Below, in pieces: positions 12,070 through 12,554 of a stretch of DNA of 12,554 nt; position 1 is the first letter of the stretch; the number at the start of each line of letters is the position of its first letter. Made by a program: the position numbers and the translations under genes. Below the pieces are notes generated by a model, which ran no database searches, was not told the DNA's origin, and saw only the letters and a program-made list of their open reading frames with translations. The DNA comes from Bacillota bacterium (GTDB lineage Bacteria; Bacillota; Clostridia; Acetivibrionales; DSM-1351), in assembly GCA_023392075.1 (NCBI GenBank), contig JAEVZU010000085.1:1-12554 (forward strand), in the 5' to 3' direction.

Positions 12070-12554
12070 CTATCCGGCGTAATCTCCTCTGTCCACTACC
12101 AGCTCGTAACCTATATTCATCATTCTGTTGGAAAGGCAGAACCTGCATTCGGCAGCCTCTTCACCGGTGCAAATCTTATTGTCGTACAGGGAGTATTTTT
12201 TGCGTACGGCTACCGGAGATAAATTTGGCATGACGACATTGGCACCGGCCAGAATACCTTTTTCACGGCCCTGGGAGTTAATGGTGCCTAACGCCGTAGT
12301 TGCGGGTATAAGTGTCTTTGGAAGCAAAAGGCGGATGAGGCCGATCAGAACCAGCGTTAAATCAAGGCTGCCTGAAGTTTCACGGGCATACCTGGTCTCG
12401 CTGTGAGGTATGAAAGGGCCGATACCCACCATATGTGGGTTGAATTCCTTAAGAAAAAGCAGATCCTCGGCAAGGTTTTCGGTGGTCTGATGAGGAGAAC
12501 CAACCATAAAACCTGTTCCAACCTGAAAGCCTATTTCTTTCAGATTGTACAGAC
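12070..12554 (-). CDS. hydE: [FeFe]-hydrogenase H-cluster radical SAM maturase HydE, 3' part
   Basis: HydE is a radical SAM enzyme that with HydF and HydG builds the H-cluster of [FeFe] hydrogenase. Only the C-terminal 161 codons are present; the gene runs off the right end, so the CX3CX2C radical SAM motif is outside. Visible HydE features are VGTGFMVGSPHQTTENLAEDL, NPHMVGIGPFIPHSET, the barrel strands PATTALGTINSQGREKGILAGANVVMPNLSP, and the C-terminal Cys set CTGEEAAECRFC. That CX7CX2C spacing equals the auxiliary iron-sulfur cluster ligands of the Thermotoga maritima enzyme (Cys311, 319, 322). The start lies right of the window; the first internal ATG (12507) is not the real start, since the family sequence continues upstream of it. 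Indicates an H2-metabolising anaerobe. Confidence 0.95.
   Translation of the reverse strand, partial: LYNLKEIGFQVGTGFMVGSPHQTTENLAEDLLFLKEFNPHMVGIGPFIPHSETRYARETSGSLDLTLVLIGLIRLLLPKTLIPATTALGTINSQGREKGILAGANVVMPNLSPVAVRKKYSLYDNKICTGEEAAECRFCLSNRMMNIGYELVVDRGDYAG

Noticed and set aside
11866..12222. 118-codon plus-strand open frame
   Set aside because: It runs through the terminator hairpin and into the antisense of hydE, and has no convincing ribosome binding site. Only its first third looks protein-like, reported as a possible remnant.
1..12554. CRISPR array, tRNA, rRNA, phage or transposase genes
   Set aside because: No regularly spaced direct repeats, no cloverleaf-type sequence and no recombinase or transposase motif was found on either strand.

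Overview
The window looks like a chromosomal segment of an anaerobic, fermentative low-GC Firmicute of the cellulolytic Clostridia type (Acetivibrio/Ruminiclostridium-like). This rests on a full-length bifunctional AdhE that closely resembles, from memory, the C. thermocellum enzyme, Rex (NADH-sensing) boxes in front of it, an [FeFe]-hydrogenase maturase (HydE) at the right edge, strong GGAGG ribosome binding sites and consensus sigma-A promoters. No transposase, tRNA, rRNA or CRISPR array was seen.

Layout, left to right. (1) 1-580: a small YtrA-type GntR regulator on the minus strand with its own promoter, overlapped by an operator-like palindrome. (2) 719-1871: a plus-strand terminator with no gene in front of it, then a two-gene regulator operon: a MarR-family protein with a His/Cys-rich tail and an MntR/DtxR-like protein that seems to have lost most metal ligands. 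The operon starts from an extended -10 promoter bracketed by two copies of TTAGGTACCTAA. (3) 1982-4990: adhE with three Rex boxes, one covering the -35 element, a leader hairpin, and a 3' region carrying three consecutive hairpins, the last a clear terminator. (4) 5021-5967: a six-helix membrane protein of the YjdF/DUF2238 type, whose last 26 codons overlap the convergent gntR gene. (5) 5888-8922: an FCD-type GntR regulator divergent from an eda-kdgK operon that makes pyruvate and glyceraldehyde 3-phosphate from 2-keto-3-deoxygluconate. The roughly 230 bp upstream of gntR are full of nested and mutually exclusive inverted repeats, including one that could sequester the gntR Shine-Dalgarno; the eda promoter contains a TATACTAGTATA palindrome. 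(6) 8974-9728: a small XRE regulator plus membrane partner on the minus strand, with a 36-bp near-perfect palindrome over the promoter. (7) 9876-11851: an ECF sigma factor translationally coupled to a membrane anti-sigma-like protein (DUF4179-like plus a copper-amine-oxidase-type stalk domain), with an ECF-like promoter suggesting autoregulation. (8) 12004-12554: a long hairpin terminator and the 3' part of hydE on the minus strand.

Functionally the window joins redox disposal (AdhE under Rex; HydE for hydrogenase) with a sugar-acid catabolic operon under a local GntR repressor, plus several self-contained regulator modules (YtrA-type GntR, MarR/MntR-like, XRE/membrane, ECF/anti-sigma). Most genes are of known families. 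The less ordinary material lies in the regulatory DNA: the structured gntR leader, the hairpin arm sequence shared between the adhE and eda 3' ends, the Rex box triplet, and the possibly metal-blind MntR paired with a metal-binding MarR.
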